NCBI GenBank assembly: GCA_050012495.1
Contig: JBEKHB010000010.1
Location: 19,667-83,666 of the forward strand
Reading direction: 5' to 3'
DNA length: 64,000 bases
Source: BOG-1155 sp050012495
GTDB taxonomy: Bacteria > Desulfobacterota > Syntrophorhabdia > Syntrophorhabdales > WCHB1-27
Below, piece by piece: positions 25,448 to 34,482 of the stretch. The notes beneath the pieces are model-generated. The model was not told the origin of the DNA, did no database searches, and worked only from the letters and a program-made list of their open reading frames with translations. Position 1 is the stretch's first letter. Each line of letters starts with the position of its first letter. Both the position numbers and the translations under genes were made by a program.

Positions 25448-26716
25448 GTGGAACAACCGAAGTCTTCGCCCTTTACCGCGCAGCAAGCCGGGTCTCTCAG
25501 ACGCATGAAACTGGTTGCGACCGGCCTGCTGATCTTCATGGCGGTCGTGTATACCGTCAGCAGGGGTTTTGAGCGCAGGTTTCCGTGGCTGGCCCCGGTC
25601 ATCGCTTTTGCCGAAGCCGGCATCGTCGGTGCGCTTGCAGACTGGTTTGCCGTCGTGGCCCTGTTTCGCCACCCCCTGAACCTCCCTATTCCAAAGACCG
25701 CGGTTATCCCTCGCAACAAGGAGAGGATCGGAAATGCCCTTGCCCTTTTCATGAGAGAGAACTTCCTCGCCCGGGACGTGCTGGAGCGGAAAATAGGGTC
25801 CGTCGATCTCACAGGCTTTGCGAGCGCCTGGATCGCGAAGGAAGAAAACGCCATGAGACTGGCTCACGGTATCGGCCGCTACATCCCGGCCATGATCGAG
25901 AAGCTGGAGGAGAGGCACGTACATACCCTTGTACGCAAGGAGATCGTAGGGTGGCTGAAAGACCTGAATGTTGCGCCCCTGTTCGGCGCCGCTCTGAAGC
26001 CGTTAACGGAGGGAGGGCTTCATGAGGAGCTGTTTGCTGCCGTAGTACGCGCAATCGAACGATTGTTCGAGGAGAATAAGGAGAAGCTCCGGGAGGTGAC
26101 AAAAGGCCAACTGCCCCGTTATATCCCCGATTTCATCGATGAGCGTATCGCCGACCTCGTGGTCGGCAAGCTGGAAGAGGGGCTGGTGAAAATCGGGGCG
26201 GATCCGGGCAACGAGCTAAAGACGAGGCTCGGCGAGGCCTTGAACCGATTTATCCATAATCTGGAACATTCCCCGGACTTCGCCGGCCGGGTCGAGGAGC
26301 TGAAAACTGAGTTTCTGGATCACCCGAGGGTCAATCAGTATGCAGCCGCACTATGGAGCGATATTCGCCGTAAACTGGTCGAGAATCTGGGCCGGCCCGA
26401 TTCCGGGAGCCGGCGTCAGATCGCGCGGGTTATTCAGGAGCTGGGCGCCGCGGTTACCAAAGACGAAGCAGTCAAAGAGCGGATCAATCAATGGCTGCGC
26501 GTCTGGGCGGTCAACGTGCTCAGCGGAAACCGCGACGTGATCGTTTCCTTCATTTCAGAGACGGTGCGCAAGTGGGATCCCCGGGAGACGAGCCGGAGGA
26601 TCGAGTTGCACGTGGGCGCGGACCTCCAGTGGATCCGCATAAACGGCACGCTGATCGGGGGCCTTGCCGGCCTCCTGATTTACGCTGTTTCGTGGCTGCT
26701 GAGGAACCTCACCTAG
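25448..26716 (+). CDS. DUF445 family membrane protein
   Basis: 422 residues from GTG 25448. N-terminal membrane helix (LVATGLLIFMAVVYTVS), a second hydrophobic part with GIVGALADWFAVVALFRHP, the signature of DUF445 (YjiN-like), a long helical middle, and a C-terminal membrane helix (GTLIGGLAGLLIYAVSWLL). Function is unknown in the family. It closes the HMA/ATPase cluster, 33 bp after the MetK-like gene, and is probably co-transcribed with it. Confidence 0.85.
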   Translation: MEQPKSSPFTAQQAGSLRRMKLVATGLLIFMAVVYTVSRGFERRFPWLAPVIAFAEAGIVGALADWFAVVALFRHPLNLPIPKTAVIPRNKERIGNALALFMRENFLARDVLERKIGSVDLTGFASAWIAKEENAMRLAHGIGRYIPAMIEKLEERHVHTLVRKEIVGWLKDLNVAPLFGAALKPLTEGGLHEELFAAVVRAIERLFEENKEKLREVTKGQLPRYIPDFIDERIADLVVGKLEEGLVKIGADPGNELKTRLGEALNRFIHNLEHSPDFAGRVEELKTEFLDHPRVNQYAAALWSDIRRKLVENLGRPDSGSRRQIARVIQELGAAVTKDEAVKERINQWLRVWAVNVLSGNRDVIVSFISETVRKWDPRETSRRIELHVGADLQWIRINGTLIGGLAGLLIYAVSWLLRNLT

Positions 26717-26733
26717 AAATACCCGTCATTCCC

Positions 26734-27045
26734 CTACACTTCGCCATCCGTCCCCAGTCCCAGGTAGCTGCGGCAGCCCGGGTAGCCGGAGCACCTGAAA
26801 ACCGTCCGGTTCGCGCTTTTCTTGTATACGTGCATTGGTTGTCCGCACCGGGGACACGGGGGCCTTTCTTTCGGATAGACCCTTTCGAAGCCCGGGATGA
26901 ACTGTCTTTTGCACATGAGACAAATGTACCTCTGCCTGTGGGTGCGACTCCTGCCGTACCTGTAGACCGCGCCCGACCCACATTCCGGGCAGCAAACTTC
27001 ACTCCTTTGATCCGGCTGGCTCATAGGTTTAGTGATGCTTTGCAC
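26734..27045 (-). CDS. Two-zinc-ribbon protein (InsA-like plus topoisomerase-like)
   Basis: 103 residues. The first ribbon (CPECGSGAVYRYGRSR ... CLMCKRQF) resembles the N-terminal zinc-binding part of IS1/InsA-type proteins; the second (CPRCGQPMHVYKK ... FRCSGYPGC) resembles topoisomerase zinc ribbons. No catalytic domain follows, so it is a stand-alone nucleic-acid-binding candidate rather than a transposase. GTG 27045 or ATG 27024 may be the start. It converges on the DUF445 gene. Confidence 0.7.
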   Translation of the reverse strand: MQSITKPMSQPDQRSEVCCPECGSGAVYRYGRSRTHRQRYICLMCKRQFIPGFERVYPKERPPCPRCGQPMHVYKKSANRTVFRCSGYPGCRSYLGLGTDGEV

Positions 27046-27084
27046 ATCCTAGCCTATGTTTGTTAACCTCTCGTGACGGCATGG

Positions 27085-27102
27085 TTAATTCTTGGTTAAT
27101 TG
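27085..27102. repeat. 18-bp motif shared with 19,143
   Basis: TTAATTCTTGGTTAATTG, one base different from the copy at 19,143-19,160 and in the same orientation. A further GGTTAATT half overlaps its left side. It sits in the promoter region of the zinc-ribbon gene, so it may be an operator; alternatively the pair flanks the HMA/ATPase cluster. Confidence 0.45.
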
Positions 27103-27131
27103 GACTTTTTTACAAAATCGACCATCGGGCG

Positions 27132-28094
27132 CTATCTGGAGATCGTTCCCTTTCTTTGGCCGGGTCCCATTTTCATGAAAACCTTGCCGGTCGACGCGTC
27201 GTAAAACCATAGCTCTAAGAGGCGCACATGCAAATACTGGTGATGGGCAAGATATTCCCCGGGTTTTTCCGGTGTGCCCTCCTTGTGCACTGTCTCGGAT
27301 GTCACGTACGGCGCAGCGAGATTACAGAGCACGAGGAGCCTGATATTTCTCTGAAGTTCGCCTGCCTCCGCCTTTGCCGCCGGAAAGTCGGCGACAATGG
27401 TCTCGCCTTTTAACGCGTCGTCCAGGCTGGTTACGGGTTTTTCTTTTGCCTGCTTGGCTGGAAGGCTGCTCTTCTCGACCGGGAATTCACCAAGGTTTTC
27501 AAAGGCGACCGTATATTCACGGAACTTGACCTCTTCGATCTCGATCTTCTTCCCATCGGCAGCGGTATAGGCATAGCTGTTATCCACCTGGGGGATATAG
27601 TCGACCCTGAAGCCGCTCCGCGTCTTGTCCGCTGTCCCCTTCACCAGTACCGTCCACAACTGGCAATATACCCGCATCATCTGCTCACGCTTGTTATAGG
27701 AAATATCGGCGGGCTTTACCTGAAATGCATAGATGCTGCCGGCTTGCAGGGTCCCTGTCAGGGGAAGACCGGCACGCAGCCAGGTCGTGTCCGGGTCCTG
27801 CCCTTCGGCAACACCTGCAGCCGCACCCTTTGTCATGCTATTCTGAAGGGAGTTATAGATTACCTGGGCATTGTGACCTCCGTAGGCGCGAGGCAGTTGC
27901 TCGCGAGTGATGTCGAAGGGCATAGGGTCATACTCCACAGGCACAATCTTTTCCATGTCCCCGGATTCCGCACCCGTTGACTGGTCTCCCCTCATCCCGC
28001 CTCTCCGCTGTGCCCGGAGCAGGTCGGCGCCGCAAAAGACGATAAAGCATGCGAGCAACAGGGTAACTGTGACGCTCTTCCCGCAGGTTTTCAA
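27132..28094 (-). CDS. Exported protein of unknown function
   Basis: 320 residues when read from TTG 28094, which follows GGGGAGGTG and creates a regular Sec signal peptide (KTCGKSVTVTLLLACFIVFC, cleavage near LLRA-QRR). Longer upstream starts lack ribosome sites and spoil the signal. The mature part is beta-rich with a conserved-looking KPADISYNKREQMMRVYCQL segment and ends with WFYDASTGKVFMKMGPG. No domain is recognised. Confidence 0.6.
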   Translation of the reverse strand: MKTCGKSVTVTLLLACFIVFCGADLLRAQRRGGMRGDQSTGAESGDMEKIVPVEYDPMPFDITREQLPRAYGGHNAQVIYNSLQNSMTKGAAAGVAEGQDPDTTWLRAGLPLTGTLQAGSIYAFQVKPADISYNKREQMMRVYCQLWTVLVKGTADKTRSGFRVDYIPQVDNSYAYTAADGKKIEIEEVKFREYTVAFENLGEFPVEKSSLPAKQAKEKPVTSLDDALKGETIVADFPAAKAEAGELQRNIRLLVLCNLAAPYVTSETVHKEGTPEKPGEYLAHHQYLHVRLLELWFYDASTGKVFMKMGPGQRKGTISR

Positions 28095-28278
28095 TGGGTT
28101 CCACCTCCCCGTCGACCCGGTAAAAGTTTTCTCATACTTCGCGGAGAATAGCAACCAAACACGAGGAGAACGAGGGACGAATCGCAGTTGAATAAATGTA
28201 CTTTTTCCTAGTATTATATTCCTGCCATGCCGCATTGACTGCCTTTGAAGAGGAAGATGAGAGGGAAAAGGAGCGATT

Positions 28279-28479
28279 ATGGAGGAAGATACCAAGAGCA
28301 AGGAAGAGCAGTACAATGAAGCGCGCATCATGCATAAATCGTACGATGAAAAGCTCCAGATACTTCAGGAAAAGCCTTATTTGACAGCGGATGAGGAGAT
28401 GGAGGTAAAGCTTCTCAAGAAGAGAAAGCTCTATTACAAGGATATCATGGAAAGATTGAGAAAAGAGCTGGGGAAGTGA
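28279..28479 (+). CDS. DUF465 (YdcH-like) small coiled-coil protein
   Basis: 66 residues, ATG 28279 preceded by AGGAGCGATT. The heptad-like SYDEKLQILQEKPYLTADEE followed by EVKLLKKRKLYYKDIMERLR is the DUF465 helical hairpin. Function unknown. Divergent from the exported protein on its left; the MITE-like repeat begins 21 bp after its stop. Confidence 0.82.
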   Translation: MEEDTKSKEEQYNEARIMHKSYDEKLQILQEKPYLTADEEMEVKLLKKRKLYYKDIMERLRKELGK

Positions 28480-28500
28480 GGGGCCGGGCAGCCTCGCCTC

Positions 28501-28679
28501 AGAAGCTGTGAAAAAATGCCAGTTTAGTCGTCACCCCGGTGAAAACCGGGGTCCAGGCGGTTCGTAATCGGCTGAAATTACTGGATGTCCCGCCTGCGCG
28601 GGATTAAGGCCCGCTTCGCTCTACCGGCGTCCGCCGGAATGACGGGAAACGACAGCGGGACGATTTTTTCACAGCTTCT
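28501..28679. repeat. 179-bp MITE-like element with 17-bp perfect terminal inverted repeats
   Basis: Both ends carry the same 17-bp sequence in inverted order (AGAAGCTGTGAAAAAAT at 28501-28517 and its complement at 28663-28679). Inside are three short hairpins (28534-28551 CCCCGGT/ACCGGGG, 28588-28603 TCCCGC/GCGGGA, 28624-28637 CCGGCG/CGCCGG). No coding capacity. The inner arrangement is typical of dispersed intergenic repeats. It may also end transcripts between DUF465 and the helicase gene. Confidence 0.75.
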
Positions 28680-28724
28680 CACCACCCCTTGACAGGAAGA
28701 GTATGCTAGGCGATACTTTTCACT

Positions 28725-30707
28725 GTGAAAAAATATACCCTGCGTAGGGACATCGCCCCCCACACGCAGCTTCTCGATTACGAAAAGGAGCTGAACGAGG
28801 AGCAGCGTGCCGCGGTGACTGCCCCGGACGGACCGATACTCGTGATTGCGGGCGCGGGGAGCGGCAAAACGAGAGTGGTGACATACCGCGTCGCCCATCT
28901 CCTGGAACGCGGCATCTCCTCTCAAAGCATCCTTCTCCTCACGTTTACGAACAAGGCTGCCCGGGAGATGCTCCACCGGGTCGAGCACCTCATAAAGATG
29001 GATACCCGCTACATCTGGGGCGGCACATTCCACCATATCGGCAACCTGATCCTGAGGCAAAACAGCCAGAGGATAGATTACAGGCCCAATTTCGTCATAC
29101 TTGATAATGAGGACGCCAAAGACACGATCGAGCTTGCGATGAAAGAGGCCGGCATCGACACCAGGGAGAGACGGTTTCCCAAGGGACGGGTATTGAAGGA
29201 GATATTCAGCTATTCGGCCAATACCATGGAGGACCTGGAAAAGGCGGTCGAGACGAGGTATCCCTATTTTCTGGACATCCTGGACCGGATCGATCTTGTC
29301 CGCAAGGCATATGAAGGGAAGAAGAGGGCGTCAAACACCATGGACTTCGATGACCTCCTCTTCTACTGGCACAAGATACTCGGTGAGGACGAAAGCCTGA
29401 GAAAATACTACGCCTCGGTGTTTTCACACATCCTGGTCGATGAGTATCAGGACACGAACAGGATACAGGCTGAAATAGTCGACTTTATGGGCATGATCAA
29501 CAGGAATGTGACTGTTGTGGGCGACGACGCCCAATCGGTCTACTCCTTCCGGGGCGCCGATTTCCGGAACATTCTCGAATTTCCGACGCGATATCCGGAA
29601 ACCAGGATTTTCCGGCTGGAGACAAACTACAGGAGCACGCCCGAGATCCTTGACCTGGCGAACCATTCCATCTCACACAACAGACAGCAGTTCGAGAAGC
29701 ACCTGAGAGCGGTCAAGGTGAACGGGGTGGCGCCTGTGGTGACCCCCCTGCGGGACGTGATCCAGCAGGCGGAATTTGTTGCCCAGAGGATACTCGATTT
29801 GCGTGACGAAGGCGTCCCTCTGGACAAGATTGCCGTTCTGTATCGTGCCCATTATCACTCTATGGAATTACAGATGGAGCTGACGCGCAGGGATATCCCC
29901 TTTGAGATACGGAGCGGGCTTCGGTTCTTCGAGCAGGCCCATATCAAGGATGTGGTCGCTTTTTTGAGGGTGATGGTGAACCCGAACGATGAAATATCGT
30001 GGAAAAGGATACTCAAGATGTTCCCGCGCATAGGGAAGAAGACAGCGGACCACATCTATGAGTACCTCAAGACCTTCCCGGACCCCGTCCACCTCTTTAT
30101 CACCAAAGAGATAGGGGAGCAGTTCAAGAGCATACAGCCGGATAACGTGGAGCGATTATCCTTGCTGTTCGGCGAGCTTGAGGGGCTGGCGAGGCATGAC
30201 GCGCCGTCCGAGATGATCTCCGCCGTCCTCGCCCACGGATATATGGAATATCTGAAGTATACCTATCCAAACCATGAGAATCGTCTCGAAGATATAAATC
30301 AGCTCATGAATTTCTCAACCGGGTATGATTCCCTCGTCAATTTTCTGAGCGAGCTTTCCCTCATGAGCGGCATCACCGGGGAAGAGGTTGTGGGGGGTGC
30401 CGGCGAGGATGAAAGGGTCATCCTGACCACGATACACCAGGCGAAAGGCCTTGAATGGAAAGCGGTTTTCGTCGTATGGTGCGCGGAAGGGCGGTTCCCC
30501 AACCCAAAGGCCGTGGAAGAGGGTGGGGTTGAGGAGGAAAGGCGCTTGTTCTACGTGGCGGCAACACGGGCCATGGACCAACTCTATCTTTGCTATCCCC
30601 TGATGATCTTCGACCGGCAGATCGGTTCCGTTATCTTGCGGCCTTCCCGTTTTATCGCGGAGTTGAAGTCAAGCCATTATGAGGAGTGGCAGGTGGGCGA
30701 CGTGTAG
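28725..30707 (+). CDS. UvrD/PcrA/Rep-type ATP-dependent DNA helicase
   Basis: 660 residues, GTG start at 28725. Superfamily 1A motifs are complete: Walker A GAGSGKT, LTFTNKAAREM, HILVDEYQDTN (motif II), GDDAQSVYSFRGAD (motif III), RLETNYRST (IV), TTIHQAKGLEWKAVF (V) and EERRLFYVAATRAM (VI). It unwinds DNA 3' to 5' in repair or replication restart. The size is close to UvrD family members but a little short, with a trimmed C-terminus. Confidence 0.92.
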   Translation: MKKYTLRRDIAPHTQLLDYEKELNEEQRAAVTAPDGPILVIAGAGSGKTRVVTYRVAHLLERGISSQSILLLTFTNKAAREMLHRVEHLIKMDTRYIWGGTFHHIGNLILRQNSQRIDYRPNFVILDNEDAKDTIELAMKEAGIDTRERRFPKGRVLKEIFSYSANTMEDLEKAVETRYPYFLDILDRIDLVRKAYEGKKRASNTMDFDDLLFYWHKILGEDESLRKYYASVFSHILVDEYQDTNRIQAEIVDFMGMINRNVTVVGDDAQSVYSFRGADFRNILEFPTRYPETRIFRLETNYRSTPEILDLANHSISHNRQQFEKHLRAVKVNGVAPVVTPLRDVIQQAEFVAQRILDLRDEGVPLDKIAVLYRAHYHSMELQMELTRRDIPFEIRSGLRFFEQAHIKDVVAFLRVMVNPNDEISWKRILKMFPRIGKKTADHIYEYLKTFPDPVHLFITKEIGEQFKSIQPDNVERLSLLFGELEGLARHDAPSEMISAVLAHGYMEYLKYTYPNHENRLEDINQLMNFSTGYDSLVNFLSELSLMSGITGEEVVGGAGEDERVILTTIHQAKGLEWKAVFVVWCAEGRFPNPKAVEEGGVEEERRLFYVAATRAMDQLYLCYPLMIFDRQIGSVILRPSRFIAELKSSHYEEWQVGDV

Positions 30708-30950
30708 GCGGCGGCCGGGTTGTTGACGGCAGGGTTGTTGGCGGCCGGGCTATTTTCGCGCCATCCATCAAAAATCCCTCCGGCCGCGAAAGACGTTGCC
30801 TGCTTCACCTACCTATACGACTGAATGTCAACAGAATATTGAAGAACTTCTTGACAAGCAGTATGCATTGTATCACAATCAATGTATATCTGTGAAAGCC
30901 ACAGCACCAGCGAGGGTGGGAGAGGAAGCCAACACGGCGCACGTTTAGGC

Positions 30951-32114
30951 TCAGCCTTCCCCGGCCTCTCTGTACAGTGCAGCATGGACCTTCTTCATCT
31001 CCTCGCGGATCGGGATATGCTGGGGGCACTTCTCCTCGCATTCCCCGCACTCGATACAGACGGACGCCCTCTGTTCGGGAGGGAAGAAGGCGTTGTAGAC
31101 CATCACGCCGGTCGGGTCCTTGAAGGTGACGGTATCGTTATAGAGGGAGAAGTTCATGGGGATATTGACACCCGTAGGGCAGGGCATGCAGTAGGCGCAG
31201 CCCGAGCAGTCGACCTTGAGCAGCTTCCGGTAGGCCTTGCGTGCGCGTTGAATTAGGGCGAGATCCCGGGCGGAGAGCGAGTTCGCCCTGCCTTCCGCCG
31301 CAAAGCCGATATTCTCCCGCACCTGGTCCACGGTGCTCATGCCGGAAAGGACGGTCGCCACCTCGGGGTGGTTCCACACCCAGCGTAAGCCCCACTCGGC
31401 AGGCGCCCTCTTCTCGGGTGACGAGTCGAAGAGGAGCTGCACCTCGGGCGGTACCTTCGCCAGCTTCCCTCCCCGGAGAGGCTCCATGACAGCCACCCCG
31501 ATACCTCTCGATGCCGCATACGTGAGCCCCTCCCTCCCTGCCTGGTACTGCTCGTCCAGGTAGTTATACTGGATCTGGCACATGGTCCAGTCGTAGGCCT
31601 CTACTATCTCTTTGAATACAGAGACGGTGTCATGAAACGAGAAACCCACGTGGCGCACCCGGCCGTCCTTCTTGGCCCGGTCGAGGAACACGAGTACGTC
31701 CAGGCCCTTCGCGTTCTCCCACGTCTTCTCGTTGAGCCCATGGAGGAGATAGAGATCGAGGCAGGCCGTTTGGAGCCTCTGGAGCTGCTCGTCAAGGAAC
31801 CTGTCGAAATCCTTCCGCTCCTTGACGAGGAATACAGGCAGTTTTGTGACGATGGTGACTCGGTCCCGGTAGGGTTTCAAAACCTTCCCGAGGACGACCT
31901 CGCTTTTTCCGCCGTGGTAGTTGTAGGCAGTGTCGAAGTAGTTGACGCCATGGTCGATGGCGTACTCGATCATTCTCGTCGTCTCTTCCTCGTCGATGGA
32001 CCGCGCCGGGTCGAAGGAGTCGGTAGGTTTCTCCGTCCCCCCGACAAGGGGAAGGCGCATGGCGCCGAAGCCGAGGATGGAAACGGGTATCTCTTTCAGG
32101 GACCTGTAGAGCAT
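30951..32114 (-). CDS. Aldo/keto reductase with C-terminal 4Fe-4S domain
   Basis: 387 residues from ATG 32114 (AAGGAGGGTAAT upstream). The barrel has the start LGFGAMRLP, catalytic DTAYNYHGGKSE and the later NYLDEQYQAG. The C-terminus carries CSGCAYCMPCP and CIECGECEEKCP, enough for Fe-S clusters. Such ferredoxin-fused aldo/keto reductases are common in anaerobes; the electron donor and substrate are not known. The neighbouring genes do not help. Confidence 0.88.
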   Translation of the reverse strand: MLYRSLKEIPVSILGFGAMRLPLVGGTEKPTDSFDPARSIDEEETTRMIEYAIDHGVNYFDTAYNYHGGKSEVVLGKVLKPYRDRVTIVTKLPVFLVKERKDFDRFLDEQLQRLQTACLDLYLLHGLNEKTWENAKGLDVLVFLDRAKKDGRVRHVGFSFHDTVSVFKEIVEAYDWTMCQIQYNYLDEQYQAGREGLTYAASRGIGVAVMEPLRGGKLAKVPPEVQLLFDSSPEKRAPAEWGLRWVWNHPEVATVLSGMSTVDQVRENIGFAAEGRANSLSARDLALIQRARKAYRKLLKVDCSGCAYCMPCPTGVNIPMNFSLYNDTVTFKDPTGVMVYNAFFPPEQRASVCIECGECEEKCPQHIPIREEMKKVHAALYREAGEG

Positions 32115-32676
32115 ATTACCCTCCTTGCGAGGCTCATCGATCTTGCGTTCATCGCCCCGCAGGTCCCTACCACGGGAACGCCGGGGGCAACGGCGTATCG
32201 TCCTACAGGAATAGTTTACCAGCAATCGACGGTTGCATCTACCACAGCCCGACCATTTCGCTTTCTTTACGTAATTCCTCAATCCATCCGCCACGCCCCG
32301 CCACAAACGCGCCTTCTCCGTTTGTCGGGTTTGCGCCGCAAGCACCTTTTGCCAGGTAAACAACGTAGGAGCCAAGCGGGTACAAGATTGGGAAAAGGGG
32401 CAGTGGGCACAAATGAGGAGACTTCCTGGCTGCTATAGTGACAGCGGTATCGCTATCACCTACGCGACCTCGGGAAAGTCGTTGACTGACGTGACTTGTC
32501 CTTTCTCCTGAGTCACACTATTGCGACTTGAACTCTTCACCATTTCTGAGGGTCCCTCAGGTTGAGGACTACGGGAAGCAAGCGCCGGACAAGTCCCGGT
32601 TGCCACAGGCCACAGGCGCCTGGCCGGCATCGAACTGCTTCTGTTACACGGGTCCAGAGTATAGTAAACTACCCTC
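32115..32676. other. Intergenic region (562 bp), no supported gene
   Basis: Frames that cross it on both strands are extensions or shadows of the aldo/keto reductase and lack their own signals. An imperfect GTGACAGCGGTATCGCTATCAC palindrome lies near 32,440-32,461; no tRNA-like cloverleaf was recognised. Confidence 0.45.
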
Positions 32677-33078
32677 ATGCCCCTCCTCATAAGAACCTGG
32701 CATTTGGCGAACGGCCTGAAGGTGGAGATCTTCGACCACGCGGTCAGCTACTATGCTGACGACTCGACCATAAAGCTGGCGATCTGCTGCGATGTCGAGG
32801 TGAAGAAGGAGTACCTTCGGCCTTTCGAAACGCATCCCTATTACGGGAAGATCATGGAAACCCTGGGAGACGTAGCCGCGTATCGGAGGGAAATCGTGAA
32901 GGCCGGGGTGCCGGCCAAGCATCTTTCCGCCATGAAGAGGTTCCTCGTGGAGAAGTTCGAAGAGCACACGCTGGCATATTTCGAGGGGGAGGATTTTCCC
33001 GAAAGATACGTGCGCGAGAAGTTCGGAGAAATCGCCGGGGAACTTTTGAAAAAGGACCGCTTCCGGGACGGAGGCTAA
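32677..33078 (+). CDS. Conserved-looking hypothetical protein
   Basis: 133 residues beginning LLIRTWHLANGLKVEIFDHA and containing a CCDVEVKKEYLRPFE stretch; the C-terminal third is helical and charged. No signal peptide or membrane segment. Coding bias and lack of an overlapping rival frame support a real gene, but the family is not recognised. It converges with the DUF3553-like gene five bases away. Confidence 0.6.
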   Translation: MPLLIRTWHLANGLKVEIFDHAVSYYADDSTIKLAICCDVEVKKEYLRPFETHPYYGKIMETLGDVAAYRREIVKAGVPAKHLSAMKRFLVEKFEEHTLAYFEGEDFPERYVREKFGEIAGELLKKDRFRDGG

Positions 33079-33083
33079 AGCCC

Positions 33084-33347
33084 CTATTTTTTTCCCTCTA
33101 TCTTCGTGATACCGGCGTAGTAGCAGCAGTTCTCACTCTTGAGGTTGTTGTCGAAGACGCGCGTGTTGCCGTCCCTGAAGCTTATGCGCACGTAGCAGAA
33201 GCCGCCCGGGACCTCGGACCTTCTCTCCTCCACGACCACGCCCATTCCCCATTTCACGTACCGTTTATGGAAAACCTCATCACCTACCTTCAGGTAGAGG
33301 ACATAATCCCTTTCCATAGCCAAAAGATATACCATCGATTCCCCCAT
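33084..33347 (-). CDS. DUF3553-like small protein
   Basis: 87 residues; the core VGDEVFHKRYVKWGMGVVV and the later RISFRDGNTRVFDN resemble the small beta-barrel DUF3553/CarD-like group, which bind nucleic acid or RNA polymerase in other settings. The start may be ATG 33347 or ATG 33335. Two neighbouring cysteines (ENCCYY) near the end are unusual. Confidence 0.5.
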   Translation of the reverse strand: MGESMVYLLAMERDYVLYLKVGDEVFHKRYVKWGMGVVVEERRSEVPGGFCYVRISFRDGNTRVFDNNLKSENCCYYAGITKIEGKK

Positions 33348-33463
33348 TTCAAGGATGCGCCTTTCCCTCGCCGCCTGATGGTTTGATTTATTGCGGCGAC
33401 TGTAGCATAATCAGGGAGAGGGCGCGTCGACAACACGCGTCATCATAGGGGGGTTTTTGAACG

Positions 33464-34450
33464 ATGGGCGACGAGACCATACTATTGACCGGGGCTGCGG
33501 GGTTTATTGGGTGGGAGACAGCCAAGCGGCTCTTATCGAGCGGGAAACAGGTGCTTGGCGTTGACAATCTGAACGATTATTACGATGTGAGGCTGAAGGA
33601 GTACCGGCTGGAAGACCTGAAGGGCTATGAGAAGTTCTCCTTCTACCGGGCCGATATAGAGGACTTGCAGGCGCTCGAGGGTATTTTCAGGGAAAACCGG
33701 ATAGATGCGGTTATCAACCTCGCGGCGAGGGCCGGGGTACGATACAGCATCGAGAACCCTTTCGTCTATATGACGACGAATGCGTACGGGACCCTGAACC
33801 TGCTCGAGCTGATGAGGCGGTATGGGGTGAAGAAGATCGTGCTCGCCTCCACGTCCTCCCTTTATGCGGGTCAGAAGATGCCCTTCTCTGAGGAGCTGCC
33901 CGTCAACACGCCGATCTCTCCTTATGCGGCGTCGAAGAAAGCGGCTGAAGTGATGATCTACTCGTACCACTATCTGTTCGGCATCGACGCCTCGGTGGTC
34001 AGGTACTTCACGGTTTATGGCCCGGCGGGCAGGCCCGATATGAGCATGTTCAGGTTCATTAAATGGATCGACGAGGGGGATGAGCTGGTCCTCTACGGAG
34101 ACGGTTCCCAGAGCCGGGATTTTACATTTGTGTCCGATATTGCGGAGGGCACGGCAAGGGCCCTCAAGCCTGTCGGGTTCGAGATCATCAACCTCGGCAA
34201 CAGCCGTCCCCATGAGCTTGCCGAAATGATCTCCCTGGTGGAGCGCTATCTGGGGAAAAAGGCCCGTGTAAGGAGGGAGCCCTTTCAGAAAACCGACATG
34301 ATGGCTACGTGGGCCGACATCGGAAAAGCAAAGCGTCTTCTCGACTGGGAACCGCAAGTTCCCCTTTCCGAAGGGATCGGAAAGACCGTCGACTGGTACC
34401 TCAAAAACAGGGAATGGCTGAGAAATATCCACATAGATATGAGCAAGTAG
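33464..34450 (+). CDS. NAD-dependent epimerase/dehydratase (UDP-glucuronate epimerase-like)
   Basis: 328 residues, extended SDR fold: NAD motif TGAAGFIG, catalytic region STSSLYAG and YAASKKAAE (Tyr-x3-Lys), then RYFTVYGPAGRPDMSM and SRDFTFVSDIAEG. Nucleotide-sugar 4-epimerases acting on UDP-glucuronate share this pattern. It probably supplies sugars for envelope polysaccharide, together with the UDP-xylose synthase-like gene at 35,632. A HAD phosphatase follows after 32 bp. Confidence 0.85.
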   Translation: MGDETILLTGAAGFIGWETAKRLLSSGKQVLGVDNLNDYYDVRLKEYRLEDLKGYEKFSFYRADIEDLQALEGIFRENRIDAVINLAARAGVRYSIENPFVYMTTNAYGTLNLLELMRRYGVKKIVLASTSSLYAGQKMPFSEELPVNTPISPYAASKKAAEVMIYSYHYLFGIDASVVRYFTVYGPAGRPDMSMFRFIKWIDEGDELVLYGDGSQSRDFTFVSDIAEGTARALKPVGFEIINLGNSRPHELAEMISLVERYLGKKARVRREPFQKTDMMATWADIGKAKRLLDWEPQVPLSEGIGKTVDWYLKNREWLRNIHIDMSK

Positions 34451-34482
34451 AGTATAGCGCACCCGTATGGTATACGTGAGGA

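Noticed and set aside
26734..27045. Transposase gene
   Set aside because: Only the zinc-ribbon part resembles InsA; there is no catalytic domain or terminal repeat.
28095..28331. N-terminal extension of the exported protein at 27,132
   Set aside because: The extension lacks a ribosome site and would bury the signal peptide; TTG 28094 fits better.
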